Assembly (NCBI RefSeq): GCF_947072475.1
Contig: NZ_CAMTIA010000002.1
Coordinates: 62,001 to 126,000, forward strand
Length of the DNA: 64,000 bases
Source: an uncultured Deefgea sp.
GTDB taxonomy: Bacteria > Pseudomonadota > Gammaproteobacteria > Burkholderiales > Chitinibacteraceae
Reading direction: 5' to 3'
Shown: in pieces, positions 52,701 to 61,603 of the stretch
Layout of the letters: the number at the start of each line of letters is the position of its first letter
Position numbering within the stretch: the stretch's first letter is position 1
Notes under the pieces: generated by a model
Told to the model about the DNA's origin: nothing
The model's database searches: none
Seen by the model: the letters and a program-made list of their open reading frames with translations, nothing else
Made by a program: the position numbers and the translations under genes

Positions 52701-52891
52701 CTAATGCGCGCCACTCTATTGGTACCGGTATTATTGGTGGGATGGTTTTACTTTCCTCACTGGCTTTAATTTATGTGCCGTTGTTTTATTATCATTTTGA
52801 AAGTTGGCGCGAAAAAAATAAACAGAAATCAGCACCCGAAGTAACAGAGCCAAAGTCGGATGCAAGTCCTACAGAGGAGCAGCCACAATGA
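49718..52891 (+). CDS. RND efflux inner-membrane transporter (AcrB/HAE1 type)
   Basis: [70 protein letters not shown]. Confidence 0.97.
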   Translation: [1057 protein letters not shown]

Positions 52892-54303
52892 AATACCTAA
52901 CTCCTTTAGTGAGCATCACCTTACTTTCTGCCTGCGCTGTTGGACCTGATTATCAACGCCCTGCAGTCGACATACCCGCAAGCTTTCAATATGTATCAAG
53001 TAAAGCACAGCAAGATGCACTCGATACTGAGTGGTGGCGGCAATTTAATGACCCAGTACTTGACCAATATGTGCAAGAAGCAGTGCAACGCAATCGAAAT
53101 CTGGCCATTGCCCTTGCCAATATCAACGCAGCAGCAGGACAACTCACTGTTGCTCGCTCAGCACTTTACCCCTCGATTGGCTATCAAGCGGGCGCAGCCC
53201 GTGGACTCTCTAGCAGCGAGCGTTTAGCAGGTGGCCAGCGCGTCAGCAATAGCTATCAAGTTGCCGGTAATGTGAACTGGGAAATCGACTTATGGGGAGG
53301 ATTGCGCCGACAAAGTGAATCGGCTAAGGCGCAATTAGAAGCCAGCAAACAAGCGCGTCGCGGTATCTTGCTGAGCGTGGCTGGCGCAACAGTGCAAACG
53401 TATTTGCAATTACGCGGCCTAGATCAGCAGCTTCGCATCGCCAAAGATACCGTCAATAGCTATCAACGCAGCGTGGAATTATTTGAATTGCAATTCAAAT
53501 ACGGCGTTATTGCTCGAATCACGCTTGAGCAAGTCAGAAGCCAATATCAAGAAGCACAATCGAATGTTCCACCAATCGAAAAAGCCATTGTCAGTACCGA
53601 AAATGCGCTCTCCATCTTAATGGGTCGTAATCCAGGGCCAATCACCCGAGGTAAAGCACTGGATGCATTAACAGCGCCGGTTATTCCTAGCGCCTTACCT
53701 TCTAGCTTATTAAGCAACCGACCTGATATTTTAGAAGCTGAAAGACAGCTTGAAGCTGCCAATGCGCAAATTGGCGTAGCCCGTGCACAATATTTTCCGC
53801 AAATATCGCTAACCAGTTTAGCTGGCGGCGTTAGCGAGCAATTGAGTAATTTACTCAAAGCCGGTAGCTCGATTTGGAGTTTAGCCGCACAAGCCAGTGG
53901 CAGCGTATTTTCAGGCGGCTCAACGCAAGGGCAAGTAAAAACGGCAGAAGCACAAACCCAAGCCGCAGAGCAACGTTATTTACAAACGATACAACAATCT
54001 TTTGCTGATGTAGAAAATGCTTTATCGAGCTATCAAGCCGATGGAAAAACCCTCAATTCACTGACGCAACTGGTCAATACCAATCTGGAATATTCAACGC
54101 TGGCATCACTGCAATATAACGGCGGTTTGGCCCCCTACTTAACCGTTCTCGATGCACAGCGCCAAGCCTATTCAGCTCAGCAATCGGCGACATCTGCACG
54201 AGTAGCCTACCTGAGTAGTGCGGCGAATTTATATCTCAGTCTAGGTGGCGATTGGATTAATCAGTTAGAGCAGCAATCAAGTACCAAACCGACTCAAAAC
54301 TAA
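52888..54303 (+). CDS. RND outer-membrane factor (NodT/OprM family)
   Basis: CAVGPDYQRPAVDIPASF; NRPDILEAERQLEAANAQIGVARAQYFPQISLTS. Confidence 0.96.
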   Translation: MKYLTPLVSITLLSACAVGPDYQRPAVDIPASFQYVSSKAQQDALDTEWWRQFNDPVLDQYVQEAVQRNRNLAIALANINAAAGQLTVARSALYPSIGYQAGAARGLSSSERLAGGQRVSNSYQVAGNVNWEIDLWGGLRRQSESAKAQLEASKQARRGILLSVAGATVQTYLQLRGLDQQLRIAKDTVNSYQRSVELFELQFKYGVIARITLEQVRSQYQEAQSNVPPIEKAIVSTENALSILMGRNPGPITRGKALDALTAPVIPSALPSSLLSNRPDILEAERQLEAANAQIGVARAQYFPQISLTSLAGGVSEQLSNLLKAGSSIWSLAAQASGSVFSGGSTQGQVKTAEAQTQAAEQRYLQTIQQSFADVENALSSYQADGKTLNSLTQLVNTNLEYSTLASLQYNGGLAPYLTVLDAQRQAYSAQQSATSARVAYLSSAANLYLSLGGDWINQLEQQSSTKPTQN

Positions 54304-54433
54304 ACCTGAGCTGCTGTGCTTTTACCCAAGCAAAACAGCAAGCTGCTTACACGGTAATTCACCAGCAGCTCATTTTTAAGTCGCATTTTTTCACTCGCTG
54401 TGAGTGATTTCTACATAAAACAATTCCCCCCCA

Positions 54434-54489
54434 CGGCAACCGGCAACCGGCAACCGGCAACCGGCAACCGGCAACCGGCAACCGGCAAC
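54434..54489. repeat. 7-bp tandem repeat CGGCAAC x8
   Basis: Eight exact consecutive units. Confidence 0.97.
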
Positions 54490-54495
54490 AAAATA

Positions 54496-56256
54496 TCACT
54501 CAATCCAATTTGGATTTGGATTTGGATTTGGATTTGGATTTTCATCCCGAGCTTGAATTCGCTTTAAAATCAAATCCCATTGAGAATAAACCTTGTCCTG
54601 CGGCCCAAACTCAGCACGCCAATCCTCATCAATCAGAGCTCGGCGATCTAATCGAGCAGATAAATAATCTAAGGCGTGTTCCAAATAATCCGAAACAAGC
54701 GTTGCATTGCTTGACCAGCGCAATAAATAGGCCAGCGCATCGGCATTTATCCCCCACAAAATCAGTAATAAAGCACTACGCCGACAATGCTCAGCGAATG
54801 GTAAATCCTCCAGCGGTGTGGCTAGGCGATGAAAAAAAGCCGCCCAGATCATCAAGCCATGCTCAGTATCCAAAGCGGCGAACGTGCAATCCTCAAGCAC
54901 CGCCCGCGAAAAATTAGCCACCAACAATGCACGTTGATACTGCGCTTGGTGTAAAGACGGTGGCACGCCGCGCGAAGAACATAATAAATTTCGGTAGGTA
55001 TAGGACTCCAAGCTATATTCAAACTTGGCAAACTCATGCATACCCTTTTTAAAATCAATTTCTAACAGATTTAACTCAAGCAATAATAAAGCGGTATGTT
55101 TTGGATTATCTAGCCAATATGGCGCCAATTTAGATAAAACCACCAGCTCTTGATCCAAAGCCGCATCCAATCGCTCTGAGTGACATTCAGCGAAAAACCA
55201 CGCCTCTGCCACATGCCACTTTGCACTTGCTCGACTTGGAAAAGATCGATTCAACTCGCGACGAAATTGGCTTGGCGACCAAGTAAACCACAAACCAAAA
55301 GCACGCTCAAAAGTACTCCTTTCGGCAAAACCCAATGAGTGCGCAAGATCTTCAAGACGAACCTTGGGATCCAATAATGCATGAATCGCTCGATTGCGCT
55401 TCATTTGCACACTAATTTGGCGAAAGCTCGTCCCCTCTAAACTCAGTTGACGACGAAATGAAGCGCTACTTAAGCCCAAAGCGTGGGCAGTATTGGCTAA
55501 ATCAGCCCAAGCTAACTGCTGCCCTCTGGCTAAATGCTGCCAAGTACGCCTCAGCAAAGTATGTTGCGCCTGAAAATGCTGCAATCGTTGATTGAACATG
55601 ACTTGCAAATTGCAATGCAAACTCGCGCTAAACCCAGGCAGTTTGCTCTGCAAATATGGCGTAGGCCATGCCACACTAAAACACTCCGCCTGATAAACAA
55701 TTGGCGTAGCGCAAATCGCCTCCAGCTCAGTCGAATCCATCTTGGCGGTCATGACTTGCACTGACAGTGGACGGATATCACCGCCCAAAATACAACTCAC
55801 CGCCCGGATCAGCCACACGACAATCGCCTCATAGCGCAGTAAGCCGCCCAAACGATCAAACTGCGGCAATGGTGATAATTGAATTTGCCATTGCTCCGCC
55901 TCAGTCACGACACGCATATCGCCATCGGGAAACAACATCGGCGCAAATCGCGACAGCTCAGCAATCGCCATCTCTAAAGTATTCGCGCTGCGTAAGTAAT
56001 AGATAAAACCATCACCAGCGGCCAAATCAATCTGACTTGCCACCCAACTCATGGCATGAGGGTCGCCCATCGCGTGTAAGTATTCGTTCAATTGCAAAGC
56101 CGATTCGGCGGCGATTTCTGACAAATTATCAGACGTAACTGGGCGCAAACCAAACAAATATTCGAGTTCACTTAATAAAGCAGGACGATCACGGTAACGT
56201 AAATATAAGCCCTGCAAATAGCGTAACTGCACCGTTTGATGTTGCCGTGCTGACAA
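54496..56256 (-). CDS. AraC-type transcriptional regulator with extra ~240-aa C-terminal region and (NP)n tail
   Basis: HTH region LAWADLANTAHALGLSSASFRRQLSLEGTSFRQISVQMKRNRAIHALLDPKVRLEDLAHSLGFAERSTFERAFGLWFTWSPSQFRREL lies mid-protein. Confidence 0.82.
   Translation of the reverse strand: MSARQHQTVQLRYLQGLYLRYRDRPALLSELEYLFGLRPVTSDNLSEIAAESALQLNEYLHAMGDPHAMSWVASQIDLAAGDGFIYYLRSANTLEMAIAELSRFAPMLFPDGDMRVVTEAEQWQIQLSPLPQFDRLGGLLRYEAIVVWLIRAVSCILGGDIRPLSVQVMTAKMDSTELEAICATPIVYQAECFSVAWPTPYLQSKLPGFSASLHCNLQVMFNQRLQHFQAQHTLLRRTWQHLARGQQLAWADLANTAHALGLSSASFRRQLSLEGTSFRQISVQMKRNRAIHALLDPKVRLEDLAHSLGFAERSTFERAFGLWFTWSPSQFRRELNRSFPSRASAKWHVAEAWFFAECHSERLDAALDQELVVLSKLAPYWLDNPKHTALLLLELNLLEIDFKKGMHEFAKFEYSLESYTYRNLLCSSRGVPPSLHQAQYQRALLVANFSRAVLEDCTFAALDTEHGLMIWAAFFHRLATPLEDLPFAEHCRRSALLLILWGINADALAYLLRWSSNATLVSDYLEHALDYLSARLDRRALIDEDWRAEFGPQDKVYSQWDLILKRIQARDENPNPNPNPNPNWIE
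54509..54541. repeat. 6-bp tandem repeat TTTGGA x5 plus TTT, encoding the NPNPNPNPN tail on the minus strand
   Basis: Five exact units inside the 3' end of the AraC-type CDS. Confidence 0.95.
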
Positions 56257-56410
56257 ACTTCCCCCAAGACAATGAACATAAATGTCATAAAAATAGTACG
56301 AAACAGCATATCAGAATATGCTTACATTCAATATGATGAAAGAAAAATACTGACAAATGCCCAACAGCAGCGGCATTGCTTTTACTTATTTCAATACTTA
56401 GAGCTTGATC

Positions 56411-59218
56411 ATGAATCCAAAATACGTCGGCAGCGCCATACTTTTACTGCTGTTAACAGCATGTGGTGGTGGCACAGAAGTTAGCCCGCCTTCAATTGGC
56501 GGAGGTGGCGGCAATACAGGAATCGGGCCAAGCTCTGCGCCAGGCGTCACGCCAACCCCAGAGCCCACAACCCAAGCTACACCTGCTCCAACCATAGAGC
56601 CGATCCCCGACCCAATCGAAGTCGCACTAAAAACCGGCAGCGTCCAAGGACTGAACCGCAGTGATATGCCAACATTACTGCGTTTATCACAACAAACTGC
56701 AGGCCAGTACCAACAGCGGCAAACTGCGGCACTCGTTGATATTTATGGCGATAGCAAATTAAATCTAGCGCTCAATCACACCACCAATAGCATTGAAATC
56801 AATCGCTCAATCTCCACCATGGCTTCACCATTGATTGTCGCTGACGACGGTAGCGGCATGGCTGCCATCTCGCAATATGGTAAAGGGCGTGGCTTAGCTT
56901 ATGGCGTAAATATGCTGCAATGGATGGCCGATCAATCCAGAGAAACTCAGCACTTGCCAATGTTTACCCGAGCATTCAATTGGGTTGTTACCGGCAAAGC
57001 AACTGGCCCACTACCTGACACGCTTAAATTTGCCACCGCGGGCTATGACGCACCAACAGTAAGTCGCTTCATCACTTTACTCGGTAAAAAACCCGAAGCC
57101 ATTCCCTGTGATTTAACGCTCAGCAGCAATACCTGCTGGCAAAACGCCGATGTTTTGGTGTTCGGTGCTGGTGTTAGAGATGATGCCAACTTAATTAATT
57201 TGGTCCGCCAATACCAAGCCAGCGGCAAAGCCATTATCTATATGCACCCCAATTGGATTGACTCGGGCGGTGGCCGCAAAGTGGCCAAAGCCATGGGGAT
57301 GGACCTCGGTGGCTACCCTGGCAATTACTTTGCCGGTGCTGCAGGCTATTCGGTGAACAGTAACCGCACCATCGCTGACGCATTGCAGCGCGGCGATCAA
57401 ATGGGTGCCCTAGCCAAAGCACTCGAACAAATGGGCACGGACAATCTCAGCGTTGACTTAGCGGCAGATACTCGCTCAACCTCCGCCATCAGCCAAATTC
57501 ACAATGAAATAGCTACATTACAAAGCAGTGGCATCGATTTATTTGCTGAAGCGCCAACCGATTTGCATCGTTTACTCATTCTTTGGGCCGATCTTTATCG
57601 TCCAACCATTCAATACGGCAAAATCAATCGCACCACCAATCCCGCTGAGTTTTTACGCACCTATGCCTCAGATTCTTGGCTGGCTTACAACCGCAGCTAC
57701 ACCACTTTTGCCAGCGCAGGCCAAGGTGACTTTATGCCGGTTGCCGCGCAAAGCATCCCCGTCAGCCAAAGCGATGAACTGATCGACGTCACCATTGCGC
57801 AAACCGGTGGCACCTCCGCCATTGGCCGTGCCAGCATCCCAGGTAAACCCGTCTTAATCGAAATTGTCGACAAAGGCAGCGCCAACCTCAGCATTCAAAC
57901 CAACCACGTGCGCGCCTTTGGTAATCCACTCACCGACAGCGTGGCCGAAGGTTATAAACGCCCGCGCCGTCCGCAATCGTTCGCCATGCCACTCAATACC
58001 ACCAAAGCCACGGTGTTTGTTTCTCCCTTTGGTGGTCCGCTTTACCTTAATTACAGCGGCGCAAGCGCTGGGCAAACCGTCACCTTAAAAATTCGCGGTG
58101 CCGCCAAATATGCGCACTTTGACTTTAGCAAGCCACAAAGCGACGCCGAAATCAACGAGGCCGTCGCCGCACTCAAACGCAAAGACTTTGGCTGGCAGAC
58201 GGCGAAATTTGTCGGTGGAGAAATCCAACAAACCATCAATTACGCCAATCAAGCCATGGGCAATATCGACCCTAAGGTGTATATCTTGGATCAAGTCAAA
58301 GGCAGCTTATTTGATAGCAATCACCTCGCCAATGGCTATAGCAATATGCCGATGTCGGCCAATGTGTCGCAGCTGTGTACGAAATTAGGTTGGCAGTGTG
58401 ATGGGCCGATTCACCGCGCACCGAGCGTACAGCACTTTGTTGGTTGGATCGCTCAATGTGGATTTCTTTGCTCGGGCAATCCATCCGATGGCTTTGCGGG
58501 TATCAGTGGCACCGGCTGGGGACACGCGCATGAGCTCGGCCACAACACGGTGCAGCGCGTGATGACGATTGCATTTAATGGCCAAGGGTGTGTCACAGAA
58601 TGCAATAACAACATCCTCGCCAGCGCGCAGATGATGCGGCAATTTAAAACGCTCGGCGTCGATACGGGGCATACCACCAACCACCCAACCTTGTATCAAC
58701 ACATCAAAAACAACCGAGACACCAACAAAGTCGGAGAAGAGAAAATCCTCGACATGCAAAAACGACTTTGGACCATGGCGGATCCAAACTCAATGCGCGC
58801 CGTACACTTTCAATTGGCGTTTTTGTTTAGCAAATATCGCGCCAATGAAGCCAAGCCGAGTATGGAAGCCAGTCTGGATTACTTCACGCTACTCACCAAG
58901 GGCGATCGCCTCGTGAGCCAAGCATGGGATGCCAGTAATAAAGGCAAATACGCAATGGGCAGCTATGCCGACAACAAGACCATTAACAACCCAGATTTGC
59001 TGTATGTTTTAAGCTCAAAAATCATCGGCAAAGACTTAAAAAACATTTTCGCGATGTATGGCATCACACTCACAGCGAACGCCATCAATTCGGTAGCGGC
59101 CTTAAACCTGACTATATTGCCGGAAACCTTTTACGCACTCGCAAGCAGCAAGTACAACCAAGTCAGTACCGGTGTTTGGCTCGACCTCTCAGCTCAAACC
59201 CCGAACTATCCGTTTTAA
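56411..59218 (+). CDS. Secreted/lipoprotein metalloprotease, M60/ImpA-like
   Basis: Lipobox LLTACGGG; Pro-rich linker; GWGHAHELGHNTVQR zinc motif (HELGH). Confidence 0.85.
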   Translation: MNPKYVGSAILLLLLTACGGGTEVSPPSIGGGGGNTGIGPSSAPGVTPTPEPTTQATPAPTIEPIPDPIEVALKTGSVQGLNRSDMPTLLRLSQQTAGQYQQRQTAALVDIYGDSKLNLALNHTTNSIEINRSISTMASPLIVADDGSGMAAISQYGKGRGLAYGVNMLQWMADQSRETQHLPMFTRAFNWVVTGKATGPLPDTLKFATAGYDAPTVSRFITLLGKKPEAIPCDLTLSSNTCWQNADVLVFGAGVRDDANLINLVRQYQASGKAIIYMHPNWIDSGGGRKVAKAMGMDLGGYPGNYFAGAAGYSVNSNRTIADALQRGDQMGALAKALEQMGTDNLSVDLAADTRSTSAISQIHNEIATLQSSGIDLFAEAPTDLHRLLILWADLYRPTIQYGKINRTTNPAEFLRTYASDSWLAYNRSYTTFASAGQGDFMPVAAQSIPVSQSDELIDVTIAQTGGTSAIGRASIPGKPVLIEIVDKGSANLSIQTNHVRAFGNPLTDSVAEGYKRPRRPQSFAMPLNTTKATVFVSPFGGPLYLNYSGASAGQTVTLKIRGAAKYAHFDFSKPQSDAEINEAVAALKRKDFGWQTAKFVGGEIQQTINYANQAMGNIDPKVYILDQVKGSLFDSNHLANGYSNMPMSANVSQLCTKLGWQCDGPIHRAPSVQHFVGWIAQCGFLCSGNPSDGFAGISGTGWGHAHELGHNTVQRVMTIAFNGQGCVTECNNNILASAQMMRQFKTLGVDTGHTTNHPTLYQHIKNNRDTNKVGEEKILDMQKRLWTMADPNSMRAVHFQLAFLFSKYRANEAKPSMEASLDYFTLLTKGDRLVSQAWDASNKGKYAMGSYADNKTINNPDLLYVLSSKIIGKDLKNIFAMYGITLTANAINSVAALNLTILPETFYALASSKYNQVSTGVWLDLSAQTPNYPF

Positions 59219-59225
59219 ATCGCAA

Positions 59226-59276
59226 TCACCGCGCACAGCGACCTTGATCCAAGGTGGCCGTGCGCGGTTTTTTATT
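59226..59276. terminator. Terminator after metalloprotease gene
   Basis: CCGCGCAC...GTGCGCGGTTTTTTA. Confidence 0.8.
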
Positions 59277-59287
59277 CTGAGGTGAAA

Positions 59288-59605
59288 TTAACTGGCAGCA
59301 CCGGGGCCACTCACCCATTTAGGACAAGACTCCACTTCACCTTGGCGGTTCACAATCACCGTGCTCGGGCCAATCTTGCACCAGCGAAAGCTGCCAAAAT
59401 CAAAAACATGGTCGATATCTGCTTGCTTGCCGCTAAAGGTGCCGGCCGCTAGCGTATAGATGCCATGCTCACCGTCCCAAACTGCAACGGGCAAAATACT
59501 ATAATTAATCACTTTGCCATTCATCGGCCAAGGCCAAATCATCGCCATCGCGGGCTGCAATACAAACAAAGACAACACAAAAAAATAGCGCATCAGCAAC
59601 TCCAT
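59288..59605 (-). CDS. Hypothetical exported protein (105 aa)
   Basis: Signal peptide; no family recognised. Confidence 0.5.
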   Translation of the reverse strand: MELLMRYFFVLSLFVLQPAMAMIWPWPMNGKVINYSILPVAVWDGEHGIYTLAAGTFSGKQADIDHVFDFGSFRWCKIGPSTVIVNRQGEVESCPKWVSGPGAAS

Positions 59606-59805
59606 GAATCAGAGCCGCATTTTCGCAAAGCCAAGCGTAATCCCCCGTGACCTAATGCCCAAAAAATAAGGTATTTTGTCGCAATGAATTCAAGCTTATT
59701 GTGAATGTAAATTTTCAACGCAGCAAAAGGCATTCAATCACAGTTTTCGCGGCACTAAACGCCGTATAATCGGTCCTTTGTGCTCCGACTCACTTTTTAA
59801 TAGCC

Positions 59806-60948
59806 ATGAATTCGATGAAAACCAGCCTGATTGCCGCTCTAATCGCTCTACCTAGCCTTGCCCACGCATTTGTGCCGCCGGTTCCCGAAATCGCGGCCAA
59901 GTCGTATTACCTCTACGACAAGCAAAGCGGCCAAGTGCTCGCAGCACGTGATCCGGACATGAAAATCGAGCCGGCATCGCTCACTAAAATGATGACCGCC
60001 TACATCACCTTTAAAATGGTAAAAGAAGGCAAACTCAAACTCGACCAAACCCTCTTGGTGTCTGATAAAGGCTGGCGTACAGAAGGTTCGCGCATGTATC
60101 TAGATCCTAAAGTACCAGCGACCGTGGACGACCTGATCAAAGGCATGATCGTGCAAAGCGGTAATGACGCTTGCGTGACTTTGGCCGAAGCCATTGCCGG
60201 TAGCGAAGAAGTGTTTGCGCAATTGATGAATAAAGAAGCCAAACGCCTCGGTCTGCACAATTCATTCTTTACCAATAGCACCGGCTTACCCGACCCGGCC
60301 TTATTGGTCACCACCAGTGACTTAGGCCGTTTAGCCACCGCCATCATTAATGACTTTCCAGAGTTCTATCCGGTTTATGGCATTAAAGAATTCAAGTACA
60401 ACAATATCAGCCAGCCCAACCGCAATTTATTGCTCTACCGCGACCCTTTTGTTGACGGCATGAAAACCGGCCACACCGCATCTGCGGGTTACAATTTAGT
60501 CACCTCAAGTAAACGCGATGGTCGCCGCTTGATTTCAGTGGTGGTTGGCACCACCAGCCCCGAAGTTCGCGCCACCGAGTCGTCAAAACTCCTCAACTGG
60601 GGCGCACAATTTTTTGAAACGCCACGCCTGTACACCGCCAAACAAGCCGTACAGCAAGTACCAGTATGGAAAGGCAAAGCCGACACCGTTGGCGTCGGTT
60701 TTATGCAAGACCAATACATCACCGTACCCAAAGGCGATGCTGCAAAACTTAAAATTGATCTAGTCAGCCAACAGCCTTTGATGGCGCCGATCAAAGAAGG
60801 CCAAGTGGTTGGCACGATGAAAATCAGCCTCGACGGCAAAGTCCTTTCTGAGCGCCAAGTGGTAGCGATTACTTCAGTCGAAGAAGCCAATATTTTTGGC
60901 CGAGCATGGGATACGATTCGCTTGTGGTGGAAAGGTTTATTTAACTAA
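59806..60948 (+). CDS. D-alanyl-D-alanine carboxypeptidase (PBP5/6 type, S11)
   Basis: EPASLTKMMTAYITF (SxxK); QSGNDACVTLAEAIAGSE (SGN); DGMKTGHTASAGYNL (KTG). Confidence 0.96.
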   Translation: MNSMKTSLIAALIALPSLAHAFVPPVPEIAAKSYYLYDKQSGQVLAARDPDMKIEPASLTKMMTAYITFKMVKEGKLKLDQTLLVSDKGWRTEGSRMYLDPKVPATVDDLIKGMIVQSGNDACVTLAEAIAGSEEVFAQLMNKEAKRLGLHNSFFTNSTGLPDPALLVTTSDLGRLATAIINDFPEFYPVYGIKEFKYNNISQPNRNLLLYRDPFVDGMKTGHTASAGYNLVTSSKRDGRRLISVVVGTTSPEVRATESSKLLNWGAQFFETPRLYTAKQAVQQVPVWKGKADTVGVGFMQDQYITVPKGDAAKLKIDLVSQQPLMAPIKEGQVVGTMKISLDGKVLSERQVVAITSVEEANIFGRAWDTIRLWWKGLFN

Positions 60949-60967
60949 TTCAATTTACCGCCCGAGC

Positions 60968-61004
60968 GACAATGAGCCCAACGAGCCGTTGGGCTTTTTT
61001 ATTA
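60968..61004 (+). terminator. Terminator after PBP5-like gene
   Basis: GCCCAACGAGCCGTTGGGCTTTTTTATT. Confidence 0.85.
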
Positions 61005-61019
61005 ATTCAATATTACCAA

Positions 61020-61070
61020 TGGGTATATGCCGCTAGTACTTACACTGCAAATCATAGCGAGATATACCCA
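61020..61070. repeat. IR51 copy 7
   Basis: TGGGTATAT...ATATACCCA, 9-bp terminal stem, 51 bp. Confidence 0.8.
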
Positions 61071-61127
61071 GTAAAAATTTTCCATTTTCAGATTACGTGT
61101 TGATCCTGATTAAAGCTTCGCGGCATT

Positions 61128-61230
61128 CCCTCTCCCTTGATGGGAGAGGGCTAGGGTGAGGGTGATACTACGGCGTATATTTTAAGCTCAACACCCCCAT
61201 CCCAACCTTCCCCCGTCGAGGGGGAAGGGG
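61128..61230. repeat. Inverted pair of REP-like hairpins
   Basis: CCCTCTCCCttgatGGGAGAGGGCTAGGGTGAGGGTG ... CACCCCCATCCCAACCTTCCCCCgtcgaGGGGGAAGG. Confidence 0.75.
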
Positions 61231-61311
61231 CTGCAGTCGATCGGTTTAAACGCGTGCAATTTAAAATATCAACACCAAATCCAAACATCGCCTAAAAATC
61301 GGCTTTGTTAA

Positions 61312-61576
61312 AATTTGCTGTTGATGCTGTGCCGCGCTCGTTGGGCTGGGGCTTATCCATCCCGTTCAAGCGCACCGAGTGAGGAGGACGACAAATAGCT
61401 TTATCGTTTGGCTCACAGCGGAGCTGGGCGCGATCAAAAGCGCTTTTCTTTCCCCCTATTTCTTTGGCGAGTCAAAGAAAACGAAGTTTCTGCGTAGTTA
61501 AAGAGGGCTCCGCCACTGACTGCGACTGCAAACAGCCGTGCCGCAGGCACTTAAAACCGTCAACACGTAATCTGAA
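61312..61576. repeat. R2 dispersed repeat copy 2 (core)
   Basis: AATTTGCTGTTGATGCTGTGCCGCGCTCG...GTGCCGCAGGCACTTAAAACCGTCAACACGTAATCTGAA, homologous to 32654-32915. Confidence 0.8.
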
Positions 61577-61603
61577 CATTGTCTCCCAATCGAGGACCGC
61601 AGT

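Larger units (their letters stand above)
61087..61576. repeat. Composite repeat bounded by 17-bp perfect inverted repeats (MITE-like)
   Basis: TTCAGATTACGTGTTGA at 61087-61103 and its exact reverse complement at 61560-61576. Confidence 0.75.

Noticed and set aside
54434-54489. Possible CRISPR array
   Set aside because: Pure 7-bp tandem repeat with no spacers; no cas genes in the window.
54510-54917. ORF MDLDLDLDLDF... (+)
   Set aside because: Antisense translation of the TTTGGA repeat and the AraC-type CDS.
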